From: Streptomyces sp. CC208A
Lineage (GTDB): Bacteria > Actinomycetota > Actinomycetes > Streptomycetales > Streptomycetaceae
DNA: 64,000 nt
NCBI RefSeq assembly: GCF_030010625.1
Contig: NZ_JASCXN010000008.1
Coordinates: forward strand, 124,001 to 188,000
Direction of reading: 5' to 3'
The notes under the pieces are model-generated. The model was not told where the DNA came from and did not search any database. It worked only from the letters and a program-made list of their open reading frames with translations. Positions 33,592 through 41,857 of this stretch are shown piece by piece. Within the stretch, counting starts at the first letter, position 1; the number at the start of each line of letters is the position of its first letter. Made by a program: the position numbers and the translations under genes.

Positions 33592-34560
33592 GTGACCGAG
33601 AAGACGACGACCGAGACACCGACCGCCGTACGGGACTCGCTGCACGGCCTCGCCTTCGGTGACGCCTTCGGCGACCGCTGGTTCCGCATCCTCCGCCGGG
33701 ACGGCGACGCGCCCCTGGCGGCGCGCACGCTGCCGACGGAGGAGCCCTGGCGGTGGAGCGACGACACCGCCCAGGCGCTCGTCCTCGTACGGGAACTCGC
33801 CGAGGGCGGCGGCACCGTCGACCAGGAGCGCCTCGCCCGGGGCCTCGCGGACGCCTACGCCGCCGACACCCACCGCGGCTACGGCGCCTCCATGCACGAC
33901 GTGCTGCGCCGGATCGGGGCGGGCGAGCCCTGGCGGGAGGTCGTCGCCGGACAGTTCGGCGGGCAGGGCTCCTGGGGCAACGGCGCCGCCATGCGGGTCG
34001 CCCCGCTCGGCGCCTGGCACGCGGCCGACCTCGGCGCGGCCGCGGAGCAGGCCGCCCGCCAGGCCGTCGTCTCGCACCACCACCCGGAGGCGGTCGCCGG
34101 GGCGGTGGCCGTCGCCCTCGCCGCCGCACTCGCGGCCCGCAGTCGGGGCGGCCCCGCCCCGGCGCGCCCGGACTTCCTCCGGGCCGTCGCCGGACACCTC
34201 CCGGAGAGCGACGTCCGCTCCGGGGTACGGACCGCCGCCCGGATGCCCGCGCACACCTCGGTCCGGCACGCCGCCGAGGTCCTGGGCTCCGGCCACCGGA
34301 TGTCCGGTTCCGACACCGTCCCCTACGCCCTGTGGTGCGCGGCCGGCCACCTCGACGACCTGCACGAGGGACTGTGGGTCACGGTCGCGGGCCGCGGTGA
34401 CATCGACACCACCTGCGCCATCGCGGGCGGCGTGATCGCCGCCCGTACGGGCGTCACCGCCCTCCCCGCCGCCTGGCACGCGGCCCGCGAGCCCCTGCCG
34501 CCGCTCGCCGCGCCGTGCTCGTCCGGCCTTCACCCCGGCCCTCATCCGGCCAGCGGCTGA
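33592..34560 (+). CDS. ADP-ribosylglycohydrolase family protein
   Basis: The 322-residue protein belongs to the DraG/ARH family, which removes ADP-ribose from modified proteins or other targets using two Mg ions. The metal motifs are GDAFGD near residue 23, WSDDT with D57/D58, and GDIDTT with D270/D272. The size is typical. The start GTG 33592 gives a standard N terminus; the reading frame opens 36 bp earlier at a less likely codon. It stands alone between the ABC operon and the amphi-Trp gene. The substrate cannot be told; no ADP-ribosyltransferase is seen nearby. Confidence 0.9.
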   Translation: MTEKTTTETPTAVRDSLHGLAFGDAFGDRWFRILRRDGDAPLAARTLPTEEPWRWSDDTAQALVLVRELAEGGGTVDQERLARGLADAYAADTHRGYGASMHDVLRRIGAGEPWREVVAGQFGGQGSWGNGAAMRVAPLGAWHAADLGAAAEQAARQAVVSHHHPEAVAGAVAVALAAALAARSRGGPAPARPDFLRAVAGHLPESDVRSGVRTAARMPAHTSVRHAAEVLGSGHRMSGSDTVPYALWCAAGHLDDLHEGLWVTVAGRGDIDTTCAIAGGVIAARTGVTALPAAWHAAREPLPPLAAPCSSGLHPGPHPASG

Positions 34561-34580
34561 CCAAGATCGGGAGTATTGTC

Positions 34581-34599
34581 CGCAATGTATGACATTGCG
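34581..34599. promoter_or_regulatory. 19-bp palindrome upstream of the amphi-Trp gene
   Basis: CGCAATGT and ACATTGCG are perfect 8-bp arms around ATG, 23 bp before the start codon of the amphi-Trp gene. The stretch is AT-rich for this genome and looks like a repressor or activator site overlapping the promoter or 5' leader. The binding protein is unknown. Confidence 0.6.
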
Positions 34600-34622
34600 C
34601 GATGAGGTGACCGGAGGCCGCC

Positions 34623-34961
34623 ATGAAGGACCTGAGCTACGAGCGGGAGCGTCCGCTCTCCCGTGAGGAGGCCGCCGACCGGCTGTCGGCCCTCGCCGAC
34701 GCGCTCCGGGCGGGCGGCGAGGCCGAACTCGAACTCGGCGGGGGCGTCCTGAGCCTCCGGATCCCCGACGAACTCCGCGGCGAGATCGAGCTGTCGGTGG
34801 AGGACGGTGAGATCGAGCTGGAGGTGGAGCTCACCTGGCCCCTCGGCGGCGCCGCGAAGTCCCCCGGGAAGAGCGAGGGGACGAAGGGCAAGGGGGCGGC
34901 GGCCGGGAAGGCCGCGTCGCCCGCCGCCAAGCCCCGCAAGACCTCCGCCAAGCGGGCATGA
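34623..34961 (+). CDS. Amphi-Trp domain protein with a basic Ala/Lys tail
   Basis: The 112-residue protein has the small amphi-Trp domain in residues 1-75 (alternating acidic and hydrophobic strands ending in LEVELTWPL, with the name-giving Trp). A 35-residue tail rich in Ala, Lys, Gly and Pro follows, like histone H1-type or nucleoid-protein tails. The function of amphi-Trp proteins is not established. ATG 34623 has GGAGG 6 bp upstream. The basic tail may bind nucleic acid or polyphosphate; that is inference. It is monocistronic, bounded by a palindrome and a strong terminator. Confidence 0.85.
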   Translation: MKDLSYERERPLSREEAADRLSALADALRAGGEAELELGGGVLSLRIPDELRGEIELSVEDGEIELEVELTWPLGGAAKSPGKSEGTKGKGAAAGKAASPAAKPRKTSAKRA

Positions 34962-34969
34962 ACACAGGC

Positions 34970-34999
34970 CCCCGCCCCGCCCTTCCGGGCGGGGCGGGG
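34970..34999. terminator. Bidirectional hairpin terminator
   Basis: Perfect 13-bp G/C stem with a TTCC loop between the convergent amphi-Trp gene and the small secreted protein gene. Confidence 0.85.
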
Positions 35000-35013
35000 A
35001 AGACGGCGGGTGG

Positions 35014-35523
35014 TCAGCAGCCGCCGCAGTTGTAGTAGGTGACGTCCCAGTGGTTGCCCTCGTCGGCGTAGACGTTGCCGGCGCCGGAGCGCCACTGCGG
35101 GGAGCCGTCGCCGCGCAGGCCGATGTAGGTGAAGGTGTTCTTGATGTAGTTGCCGACGCAGGTGTACTTGCTGAAGTCCAGCTTGTAGCCGTTCCAGTGC
35201 GAGTAGGTGCCGCTCGCGTGGCCGGTCTCGGTGCCGCCGGTGATGTTGAGGGCGCAGCCGCTGGCGCTCTTGAGGGTCTGGGCGCCCTGGGCGGTGGCGA
35301 GGTTGAGCTGCTCGAAGGACGTGCACGTGGAGTTGTAGCGGTCCGAGCAGTTGCCGGAAGAGGACCAGGTGATGCCGGAGTTGCGGAACATGGACGTCGC
35401 CGTGGAGTGACTGATCTTGGTGACGGCGTGGGCGTCGGTGGCGGTGGTGAGGGCGCCGAAGCCGGGCGCGAACAGGGCGCCGAGCACGAGCGCCACGGCC
35501 GTGAGAAGGGAGCGGAGCTTCAC
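35014..35523 (-). CDS. Small secreted M15-like protein
   Basis: The 169-residue protein has a signal peptide (LLTAVALVLGALFAPG to AHA). The mature part has six Cys residues, probably in disulfides. The segment SHWNGYKLDF keeps the spacing of the M15/hedgehog zinc site (His, Gly at +3, Asp at +7), and NHWDV near the C terminus could give the last His, so I read it as a divergent M15-type metallopeptidase or a catalytically altered relative. The usual wall-binding domain is absent. GTG 35523 has AGGAGG 9 bp upstream. The gene is monocistronic. Confidence 0.7.
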   Translation of the reverse strand: MKLRSLLTAVALVLGALFAPGFGALTTATDAHAVTKISHSTATSMFRNSGITWSSSGNCSDRYNSTCTSFEQLNLATAQGAQTLKSASGCALNITGGTETGHASGTYSHWNGYKLDFSKYTCVGNYIKNTFTYIGLRGDGSPQWRSGAGNVYADEGNHWDVTYYNCGGC

Positions 35524-36196
35524 GTGGGTTTCCTCCTGTGCGAGGTGGGCGGCCGGTGGGGCCGGGTGGACGTGGAGCTTTTCTCTACGCGCGTCACGCG
35601 CGGACCGGCGTCCGGGAGGGGCGCCGGGCGGTGACGTCGAGGGGTTTCCGGCGGCCGGCGGTGCGCGGGGCGAACCGGCCGTCGCCGGGTGCGGAGTGAC
35701 GGGAGCGTCACTCTTCTACCAGGGCGGGTACCCCGCCGGATAGACGCCCGGAACGGTCCGTTCGGCCCGGGCCGCGGCCGGGGGAAGACGCCCTTCCGCG
35801 CAAGGCCGCGATCCGGCCAGCCTGCGGAGCCCCGTAAATTCGGACCACTGCCCCGTACCGCCCGTGCCGGAGCCGGTCCGCCGCCCCCGGGCCGGTGCGC
35901 GGCGGTGCGGGGAGGGTGTGAGTCGAGGGGGTGAGGTCCCGGCCTCTGAACTGCAAGGCGTCTCTGTAATTTTCTGACGCTTCTTCAACTTCGCGACTGG
36001 TGTGGACCTTTGGTGGAGTCTGTGGTCATGGTGACGGGTGGACGCGCGTAGAGCGGCCGAAAGTGCGCCTTGCCGCACCGCCGGGCGGAGTCGAGGATTC
36101 CTCTAGCGATTGTCAGGTGCATGACCCCACCTCTCGTCGATCGCACTCCACCACCGGGCCGCCCACCCAGCGGCCCGCCCCCCATGGGAGGACCCA
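35524..36196. other. 673-bp intergenic region between two divergent secreted-protein genes
   Basis: The stretch contains the control regions of the small secreted protein (leftward) and the streptogrisin-like protease (rightward). The part from about 35950 to 36010 is AT-rich for this genome (TCTGTAATTTTCTGACGC) and is the likeliest promoter area of the protease. I see no gene with a ribosome binding site and sensible codon use, and no clear long repeat. Confidence 0.5.
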
Positions 36197-37108
36197 ATGA
36201 ACCGTTCGACCCGCAACGGCGGCCTCGGCAAGGGCACCCGCGTGCTCGCCGTCCTCGGCGCCCTCGTCGCCGCTTCCGCCCTCGCCGCCCCCACCTCCTC
36301 GGCGCAGCAGCCCGACGCCACCCGCGCCACCGCCGCCACGCTGGCCGCCACCAGTGAGGCCGTGCTCCGGGCCGATGTCGCCGGCACCGCCTGGTACACC
36401 GACCAGGCCACCGGCGAGGTGGTCGTGACCGCCGACTCGACCGTCTCGCAGGCCGGGATCGCGACCCTCCGCAAGGCCGCGGGCGAGAACGCCGGCAAAC
36501 TGAGGATCGAGCGGACCCCCGGTAAGATCAACAAGCTCATCGCGGGAGGACAGGCCATCTACTCGGGCGGCGGCCGCTGCTCCCTCGGCTTCAACGTCCG
36601 CAGCGGCAGCACCTACTACGCCCTGACGGCCGGTCACTGCACCGACGCCGCGAGCACCTGGTACACCAACTCCTCGAACACCACCCTCCTGGGCACCCGC
36701 GCCGGATCCAGCTTCCCCGTCAACGACTACGGCATCATCCGCCACTCCAACGCCTCCGCCGCCGACGGCCGCGTCTACCTCTACAACGGCAGCTACCGGG
36801 ACATCACCGGCGCCGGCAACGCCTACGTCGGCCAGTCCGTCCAGCGCAGCGGCAGCACCACCGGCCTGCGCAGCGGCACCGTCACCGGCCTCAACGCCAC
36901 CGTCAACTACGGCAACGGCGACATCGTCTACGGTCTGATCCAGACCAACGTCTGCGCCGAGCCCGGCGACAGCGGCGGCGCGATGTTCTCCGGCTCCACC
37001 GCCCTGGGCCTCACCTCCGGCGGCAGCGGCAACTGCTCCTCCGGCGGCACCACGTTCTTCCAGCCCGTGACGGAAGCCCTCAACGCCTACGGCGTCAGCG
37101 TCTTCTGA
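36197..37108 (+). CDS. Streptogrisin-like secreted serine protease (S1)
   Basis: The 303-residue preproprotease has a signal peptide ending near SSAQQ (residue 37), a propeptide of about 77 residues, and a mature chymotrypsin-like domain starting near residue 115 ([18 protein letters not shown]). The triad is H147 in TAGHC, D177 in NDYGI and S259 in GDSGG, with Cys pairs where streptogrisins A and B have them. The propeptide is of the short A/B kind. The enzyme digests proteins outside the cell and matures itself. ATG 36197 follows GGGAGGA. The gene has its own strong terminator. Confidence 0.95.
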   Translation: MNRSTRNGGLGKGTRVLAVLGALVAASALAAPTSSAQQPDATRATAATLAATSEAVLRADVAGTAWYTDQATGEVVVTADSTVSQAGIATLRKAAGENAGKLRIERTPGKINKLIAGGQAIYSGGGRCSLGFNVRSGSTYYALTAGHCTDAASTWYTNSSNTTLLGTRAGSSFPVNDYGIIRHSNASAADGRVYLYNGSYRDITGAGNAYVGQSVQRSGSTTGLRSGTVTGLNATVNYGNGDIVYGLIQTNVCAEPGDSGGAMFSGSTALGLTSGGSGNCSSGGTTFFQPVTEALNAYGVSVF

Positions 37109-37114
37109 CGGATC

Positions 37115-37158
37115 CGTTCCGTCCTCCCTCCGGCCCGGTCCGGAGGGAGGACGGAACG
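37115..37158. terminator. Hairpin terminator after the protease gene
   Basis: Perfect 19-bp stem (left arm CGTTCCGTCCTCCCTCCGG) with a 6-nt loop, 7 bp past the protease stop and before the convergent glycosylase gene. Confidence 0.9.
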
Positions 37159-37190
37159 AGCGAGGGGCTCCGCCGCCGCCTCCGGGCCGG

Positions 37191-37981
37191 TCACCCCGGC
37201 TCCCCGGCCGTGACGTCGAGGCCGGCCGCCCGGGCCGCCTCGGCGAGGACCTCCCACAGCATCCGCGGCGTGAGCCGGCCGGTGAACACATTGCGCCGGC
37301 TGACGTGGTAGCAGCCGAAGACCTCCAGCGGCGCGTCCGCCGCCGACACGTCCGCCGCCGACACGTCCGCCGGCGTGAGCGTGGTCCTGACGCCGTGACC
37401 GAAGGCGGGCCGGGGCCGGGGCACGGACCACCCCGCCTCGCGCAGGGCCGGCAGCGCGGCCTGCCAGCCGAAGGCGCCCAGCACGACGACGGAGCGCGGC
37501 GCCGGGCGGAGCAGCTCCAGCTCACGGACGAGCCAGGGCCGGCACGTGTCCCGCTCGCCGGGGGTGGGGCGGTTGGCGGGCGGCGCGCAGTGCACGGGCG
37601 CCGTGACCCTCACGCCGTACGTTCCAGGCCGTCGTCCCGGCTCGTGGCCGTCGGCTGCGAGGCGAGGCCGAGCCCGTACAGCGTCGCGTACAGCAGGTCG
37701 CCCGCCCGGTCGCCGGTGAACATCCGGCCGGTGCGGTTCCCGCCGTGCGCGGCGGGTGCGAGACCGACGACCGCCAGGGCGGCGTCCGAGGGCCCGAAGC
37801 CGGGCACCGGGCGCCCCCAGTACTCCCACTCGCGGAACGCGGCCCGCTTCACGAGCGCGGTCTCCTCCCGCCACGCCACCAGACGCGGACAGGCCCGGCA
37901 CCCCGCCAGACGCGTGTCGAGCCCGGCGAGCGTCGGCGCCCCGGCACTCGCCCGTACCGGGCAGGAAGCGGCATCGGTCAT
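37191..37981 (-). pseudogene. Type-5 uracil-DNA glycosylase (UdgB-like), frameshifted
   Basis: The N-terminal half runs from ATG 37981 (AGGAG site) with the 4Fe-4S Cys pattern (CRACPRL) and the substrate motif GLAPAAHGGNRTGRMFTGD. It ends at a stop near 37610. The C-terminal half continues in another frame from the same point (GVRVTAPVHCAPPANRPTPGERDTC, then GCYHVSRRN with the catalytic-type HxSxxN). Both halves together give a full-length family 5 enzyme of about 260 residues, which removes uracil and related bases from DNA. One missing base near 37611-37620, where GLELTGVRV is expected and GLERTA-stop is read, explains the break. It is either a real mutation or a sequencing error. Confidence 0.8.
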
Positions 37982-38111
37982 GAGCGGTCTCCTTCCCGGC
38001 GGGGCCGTCCGGGCGGCGGGGGGAGTGGTCGCCCGGGGCGGGGGCAGGCGCCGGACCGGCCGGGGGACCACCCGGCCGTGAGGTCACGGCGAGGCATCAG
38101 GAGCACCGACG

Positions 38112-38363
38112 ATGAGCACACCGTCACCGAACGACCCCGTCCCCCCGGGGCCCCCGCCTCCGCCGGGACCGGGCCCGGCACCAGGCCCGGGCCCGCTGCC
38201 CGGACCGGCTCCGGGGCCCGGCGGCCCGGACCCCGTACCGCCCGCCCCGCCCCGGCCCGAACCGGATCCGCCGTCCCCGGGCCCCGCCCCCGACCCCTTC
38301 CCCCAGCCGGGCCCGCTGCCCGCACCGGGCCCCGGCCCGGAACCGGTGACCCGACCGGCCTGA
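38112..38363 (+). CDS. Proline/glycine-rich small protein, uncertain
   Basis: An 83-residue reading frame is almost entirely Pro, Gly, Ala and Asp in PGPGPAPGPG-type repeats. ATG 38112 is 8 bp after AGGAG, and the stop at 38361-38363 abuts the end of the convergent reductase gene. The composition would be extended and disordered, like a wall or surface linker, but there is no signal peptide. Repetitive GC-rich DNA easily yields such frames by chance; the good ribosome site is the only positive sign. Confidence 0.4.
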   Translation: MSTPSPNDPVPPGPPPPPGPGPAPGPGPLPGPAPGPGGPDPVPPAPPRPEPDPPSPGPAPDPFPQPGPLPAPGPGPEPVTRPA

Positions 38364-39383
38364 TCACCCCTGACCACCGGGCACGGGGCGGCCGGACCGG
38401 ACGAGCGGAGGCACGCGCTCGGACGGGGGCGGCGGCCCGGGCGGCGTGCCGTCGCCGAACGGCCGCCCACCGAGCTCCTCCCGCCCGTGCGGGGAGAGCC
38501 GGCCCCGCGGGTCCGGACCCCGCGGCACGATCCCGGTCGGATCGATGTCGTGGTGGACGACGTAGTAGTGCTCCTTGATCTGCGCGAAGTCGACGGTGTC
38601 GCCGAAGCCCGGCGTCTGGAACAGGTCCCGCGCGTAGCCCCGCAGGGCGGGCAGCTCGGTCAGCTTCTGCCGGTTGCACGTGAAGTGACCGTGGTAGACG
38701 GCGTCGAAGCGGACGAGGGTGGGGAAGAGGCGGACGTCGGCCTCGGTGATCGTGTCGCCGACCAGACAGCGCCGGCCGCCGAGCCGCTCCTCCAGGCCGT
38801 CCAGCCGCCGCCACAGCCTCCGGTACGCCTCGTCGTACGCCTGCTGGCCGCGGGCGGAACTGCACTGGTGGACGCCGTCGTCGACGTCCTGTCAGACGGC
38901 GGCGGCCACCTCGTCGATCTCGTCGCGCCACCGCTCGGGATACAGGTCCGGCGCGCCGTCCCGCTGGTGGGCCCGCCACTGGCCGCCCAGGTCGAGCGTG
39001 ATCCGCTCGAAGTCGTTGGTCACCACCTCACCGGTGGGGACGTCGACGAGCGCCGGCACGGTGATGCCGCGCGGGTGGCCGGGCTCGCGCCGCTCGTACG
39101 CCTCCCGCAGCCGCTCGATGCCGAGGACCGGGTCCCGGCCGCCCGGGTCCAGATGGAACGTCCAGCTGCGCTCGTCGTGCACGGGCCCCGCGACGCCCAT
39201 CGAGAGCACGTCCTCCAGGCCCATCAGCCGCCGGACGATCGCGGCCCGGTTCGCCCACGGGCAGGCGCGGGCGATGACCAGCCGGTAGCGCCCGGGCTCC
39301 ACGGGGTAGCCGTCCCGCCCGTCGGCCGTGATCCGGGTGGTGAGGTAGTTCCGGTCGCGCTCGTACGCCCCGTCACCCGCCAT
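38364..39383 (-). pseudogene. Glutathionyl-hydroquinone reductase-like (Xi-class GST), interrupted by an in-frame stop
   Basis: From ATG 39383 the first 163 codons encode the thioredoxin-like part with active-site Cys in ARACPWANR and LEDVLSMGVAGP. A TGA at 38892-38894 stops it. The same frame continues for 176 codons with the C-terminal helical domain (AYDEAYRRLWRRLDGLEERLGG, VRLFPTLVRFDAVYHGHFTCN, IKEHYYVVHHDIDPTGIVPRGP) to a natural stop at 38364. The whole would be about 339 residues, the normal family length. Actinobacterial members act on mycothiol or other thiol conjugates. At the TGA the family has Tyr, not Cys, so selenocysteine is unlikely. Residues around the stop also deviate, suggesting decay. 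Confidence 0.82.
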
Positions 39384-39715
39384 GACCCCGCACCGCCTTC
39401 CCGCTCGCGCGCCACACGCCCCTCCGGCCGCCCGGTACCCGCCGCGCGGGCCACCGCACGGCCTCACGCGGGTGTTCCGGCCGGCCGTGCCCGGGCGGCT
39501 ACCCGCACCGGCCCCGCGTACACCCGGCACCCCGCCGCCGGCCGAAGCGGCGGGAGACGGCGAGGTCCCGGCGTACGCGCGAGGCCGCCGCCGGGCGAAA
39601 CGCGCGAAACGGGTGAGAGCGCGGATGTCCGCCCGGCTCCCGGGTAGTCGCCCCGAGGCTCCGCCGACCGTATCCACCCGCATACCCCATCCACCCCACC
39701 CACCAGGAGCACCGG
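39384..39715. other. 332-bp intergenic region
   Basis: Divergent control region of the broken reductase gene and the SDR gene. GC-rich, with no gene that has a ribosome binding site. I see no strong palindrome or clear promoter hexamers. Confidence 0.4.
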
Positions 39716-40609
39716 ATGTCCACGCACGAAGACCTCCGCCTTCCCGACCCCCGGACGACGGGACCGCGGCCCCCGCAGCCCGAGCAGCGGCAGTCGCCGC
39801 CCGGCAGCACCGAGGCCATGGAGCCCCGCCCCGACCACGGGGAGGAGACCTACCGCGGCCACGGCCAGCTCCTGGACCGCGCGGCGCTCGTGACCGGCGG
39901 CGACTCGGGGATCGGCCGGGCCGTCTGCCTGGCGTTCGCCCGCGAGGGCGCCGACGTGCTCTTCGCCCACCTGCCCGAGGAGGAGGACGACGCCGCCGAG
40001 ACCGCCCGGCTCGTCCGCGAGGCGGGCCGCACCGTCGTGTCCGTCGCGTGCGACATCCGCGAGGAGCGCGCGTGCGAGGTGCTGGTCGAGCGGGCGGTGG
40101 ACGCGTTCGGCCGCGTCGACCTCCTCGTGAACAACGCCGCGTGCCAGATGGCACAGCCGGACGGCATCGAGGCCGTCACCACGGAGCAGTTCGACCGGGT
40201 GATGAAGACGAACCTCTACGGCATGTTCTGGCTCACCCGCGCCGCGCTCGCCCACATGCCGCGCGGCGGCTGCGTCATCAACACGGCGTCGGTCCAGGCG
40301 TACCAGCCCAGCCCGCACCTGCTTGACTACGCGATGACGAAGGCGGCCATCGTCTCCTTCACCCACAACCTGGCCCAGATGGTGGCCGAGCGGGGCATCC
40401 GCGTGAACGCCGTCGCCCCGGGGCCGGTGTGGACGCCGCTGATCCCGGCGACCATGCCCGACGTCAAGGACTTCGGGCGCCAGTCACCGCTCGGGCGGGC
40501 GGCGCAGCCGGCCGAGATGGCGCCCGCCTACGTCTTCCTGGCGTCACCGGGAGCCGGCTACATCACCGGAGAGATCGTCAACGCCACGGGCGGCACACCC
40601 CTGCCCTGA
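39716..40609 (+). CDS. SDR-family oxidoreductase (YdaD/YhxC type)
   Basis: The 297-residue short-chain dehydrogenase has the long polar N-terminal extension (PPQPEQRQSPPG and MEPRPDHGEETYRGHG) of the general-stress SDR group (Bacillus GsiB-neighbour YdaD/YhxC-like). The cofactor motif is TGGDSGIGRA near residue 60. NNAA, Ser in INTASVQ and the Tyr/Lys pair in YAMTK complete the active site. The fingerprint suggests NADP(H). ATG 39716 has CAGGAG upstream. Substrates of this subgroup are not well defined; a stress role is inferred from relatives. Confidence 0.9.
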   Translation: MSTHEDLRLPDPRTTGPRPPQPEQRQSPPGSTEAMEPRPDHGEETYRGHGQLLDRAALVTGGDSGIGRAVCLAFAREGADVLFAHLPEEEDDAAETARLVREAGRTVVSVACDIREERACEVLVERAVDAFGRVDLLVNNAACQMAQPDGIEAVTTEQFDRVMKTNLYGMFWLTRAALAHMPRGGCVINTASVQAYQPSPHLLDYAMTKAAIVSFTHNLAQMVAERGIRVNAVAPGPVWTPLIPATMPDVKDFGRQSPLGRAAQPAEMAPAYVFLASPGAGYITGEIVNATGGTPLP

Positions 40610-40614
40610 CCGGC

Positions 40615-41856
40615 TCAGCTCGGTGTCGTCGCCGGGGCCCGGTCCGTGGCCGGATCCGCGATCCTGGGCGCGGGCACCCTCACGGGCAGGGGGATCCGGG
40701 CGCAGCGCGCGCCGAGCGCCACGAGCAGCCCGGTGGGCAGGAAGACCGCGTCGCACACGACCATCGACAGCGAGAGGAAGGGGATGCCGAGAACCACCGC
40801 GATGCCCAGATGCTCCATGATCATCACAGCGAGCAGGACGTTCTTCAGCTTGCGGTGGGCCAGCGTGAACGGGAACGCCACCTGCACGATCACGGTCCCG
40901 TAGGTCAGGGCCAGGACCAGCAGGGTCTGCGAGGCGAGGAAGCCGGAGAGCGCAGGCCAGGGCGCGAAGTAGTCCAGGTGCAGGACGTAGTGGAGGGCGC
41001 TGCCCTCCTGCCAGCGGCTGCCCTGGATCTTGTACCAGCCCGCGGTCGCGTAGATCAGGCACACCTGCGCGGCGATGACGAGCATCGCGGAGTTGTGCAG
41101 CATCGAGGCGGCGGCGTCCAGGACGGCCCGCGCCTCGTGGCGCGGGAACCACCGGTCGGCGAGGTACCAGACACCGTGGACGGCCCACAGGATCCAGAGG
41201 GCGACGGCCCAGCCCCGAGTGGAGTGATGACCGGACAGCGTGACGAGGGGTGCGACGGCCAGCGCCCACAGGGCGAGCCCCGGCAGGTCGAACCCCGCCC
41301 AGGAACCACGGGCGGTCCCGGTGCCGGCCTGGCTCCCGTCCGTGTCCCGTTCCAGGTCCCGCGCCCGGCGGCGTTCGCGGCGCGCGTCGAGGGACCACAC
41401 TTCGGCACAGCGGGTGAGGACCAGGTAGATGACCATGATGCGGAGGACGTTGTCACCGCCGTCGCCCACCAGGCTGTTGCGGTTCTCCAGCGAGAGCAGG
41501 CCGACCATGAGGAGGACGGACATGGTCCGGGTGCGCCAGCCCAGCAGGACGGCGACGGCGGCGGCCACCGTCAGGGTGTAGACGGTCTCGAACCAGAGCT
41601 GCCCGTCGCTCCAGAGGATCACGCTGAGGCCGTGCTCCTCCTCGACCAGGATCCGGGCCAGGTCGGACGAGAGGGGGCTGCGGTTCCCGTACAGGACATG
41701 GCGGTGGGGCCACTCGCGCAGCAGGAAGGCGAGGCAGACGGCGGCGAGGCCGATGCGCAGGACGGCGGCCTGGTACGGCGCCCGCACCGTCGTGAGGTCC
41801 GGCAGCCGCCGCGCGAGGCGTCCGGCGAGGCCGGGGAGAAGGGTCGAGCGGTTCAT
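40615..41856 (-). CDS. HTTM-domain membrane protein (vitamin K carboxylase-related)
   Basis: The 413-residue integral membrane protein has about eight or more helices and the HTTM pattern seen in actinobacterial relatives of vitamin K-dependent gamma-carboxylase (RIGLAAVCLAFLLREWPHRHVLYGNRSPLS near the start, ENRNSLVGDGGDNVLRIM, YATAGWYKIQGSRWQEGSALHYVLHLDYF). The conserved carboxylase Lys region is only loosely similar, so catalysis is uncertain. Its ATG lies one base after the stop of the DUF5819 gene, so both are translated together. This two-gene arrangement recurs in Streptomyces. Function is unknown. Confidence 0.85.
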   Translation of the reverse strand: MNRSTLLPGLAGRLARRLPDLTTVRAPYQAAVLRIGLAAVCLAFLLREWPHRHVLYGNRSPLSSDLARILVEEEHGLSVILWSDGQLWFETVYTLTVAAAVAVLLGWRTRTMSVLLMVGLLSLENRNSLVGDGGDNVLRIMVIYLVLTRCAEVWSLDARRERRRARDLERDTDGSQAGTGTARGSWAGFDLPGLALWALAVAPLVTLSGHHSTRGWAVALWILWAVHGVWYLADRWFPRHEARAVLDAAASMLHNSAMLVIAAQVCLIYATAGWYKIQGSRWQEGSALHYVLHLDYFAPWPALSGFLASQTLLVLALTYGTVIVQVAFPFTLAHRKLKNVLLAVMIMEHLGIAVVLGIPFLSLSMVVCDAVFLPTGLLVALGARCARIPLPVRVPAPRIADPATDRAPATTPS

Positions 41857-41857
41857 G

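Noticed and set aside
35689..36078. Several short frames in the 673-bp gap before the streptogrisin gene
   Set aside because: No ribosome sites, biased Arg/Pro composition, and mutual overlap on both strands.
38892..38894. TGA in the reductase gene as a selenocysteine codon
   Set aside because: The aligned position in the family is Tyr rather than Cys, surrounding residues also diverge, and I saw no SECIS-like hairpin right after it.
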